From: an uncultured Phascolarctobacterium sp.
GTDB taxonomy: Bacteria; Bacillota; Negativicutes; Acidaminococcales; Acidaminococcaceae
Length of the DNA: 64,000 nt
Reading direction: 5' to 3'
Assembly (NCBI GenBank): GCA_900552005.1
Contig: URXU01000001.1
Span: 62,001 to 126,000 of the forward strand
The position numbers and the translations under genes are program-made. Each line of letters opens with the position of its first letter. Within the stretch, counting starts at the first letter, position 1. Positions 63,947 through 64,000 of the stretch are shown here, in pieces. The notes beneath the pieces were generated by a model. The model was not told the DNA's origin and did not search any database. It worked only from the letters and a program-made list of their open reading frames with translations.

Positions 63947-63982
63947 AAAAAAGACGAAATTCATTTGAATTTCGTCTTTTTT
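63947..63982 (+). terminator. Terminator after the antiporter gene
   Basis: 17-bp perfect stem (63947-63963 and 63966-63982) with a 2-base loop, beginning AAAAAAGACG and ending CGTCTTTTTT. Confidence 0.9.
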
Positions 63983-64000
63983 ATTTCGTCATATATTGAT

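Overview
The window reads as ordinary chromosome of a Firmicutes-lineage bacterium, most likely one of the diderm Negativicutes (Acidaminococcaceae/Veillonellaceae type). Supporting this are CodY, a Firmicutes-type dprA-topA-trmFO-xerC-codY cluster, RNase J, single-chain PurL, a fused TAXI-type TRAP transporter with DUF1850, a free-standing PduL, HydF, and strong AGGAGG-type Shine-Dalgarno sites with several TTG and GTG starts. The taxonomic call is inference. I see no phage, CRISPR array, rRNA or tRNA, and only one short sequence that resembles an insertion-sequence end.

Layout. 1-5.9 kb (+): the 3' part of an mtaD-like deaminase, pduL, two tandem paralogous secreted proteins of unknown function, a 430-bp AT-rich gap, and lexA. 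5.9-21.6 kb (-): an almost gapless eleven-gene run, rnj-ftsK-rodZ-ygiQ-lipoprotein-rimO-cinA-DEAD helicase-hflX-ynbB-thioesterase, ending at a terminator shared with lexA. 21.7-25.3 kb (-): TAXI receptor, DUF1850 protein and fused TRAP permease. 25.5-25.9 kb (+): a small orphan protein with an EF-hand-like loop. 26-30.4 kb (-): nlpC/P60, pepA, a PHP phosphoesterase and a P-loop/Asp23 fusion. 30.5-34.8 kb (-): dapB-asd-lysC-dapA behind a complete lysine riboswitch with promoter, aptamer, antiterminator and terminator. 34.9-40.1 kb (-): dut, pnp, a zinc-ribbon membrane protein, an unrecognised 513-residue protein and a Nudix hydrolase. 40.3-46.9 kb (-): dprA-topA-trmFO-xerC-codY without hslVU. 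47-50.5 kb: a GT28-type glycosyltransferase (-), nicotinate phosphoribosyltransferase (+) and hydF (+). 50.5-61.4 kb, mostly (-): an M16C peptidase, an Arc-like regulator (+), purL with two GNAT-type genes upstream, an ECF S component and a D-amino-acid-transaminase-like protein. 61.6-63.9 kb (+): a CPA2 cation/proton antiporter.

How the genes fit together. Lysine/DAP synthesis is controlled by intracellular lysine through the riboswitch. Cell-envelope growth and division (FtsK, RodZ, NlpC/P60), RNA turnover (RNase J, PNPase, DEAD helicase), ribosome modification and rescue (RimO, HflX) and DNA processing (DprA, TopA, XerC) make up most of the content.

There is no obvious new multi-gene defence or mobile system. 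The most interesting items are protein-level oddities: a JAMM-like domain fused to HflX; a class-IV aminotransferase with asparagine where the PLP lysine is expected; a P-loop ATPase fused to an Asp23 domain; an EF-hand-like small protein; and the tandem secreted paralogs. At the DNA level there are a candidate LexA operator inside the lexA promoter and a 27-bp perfect inverted repeat beside codY.
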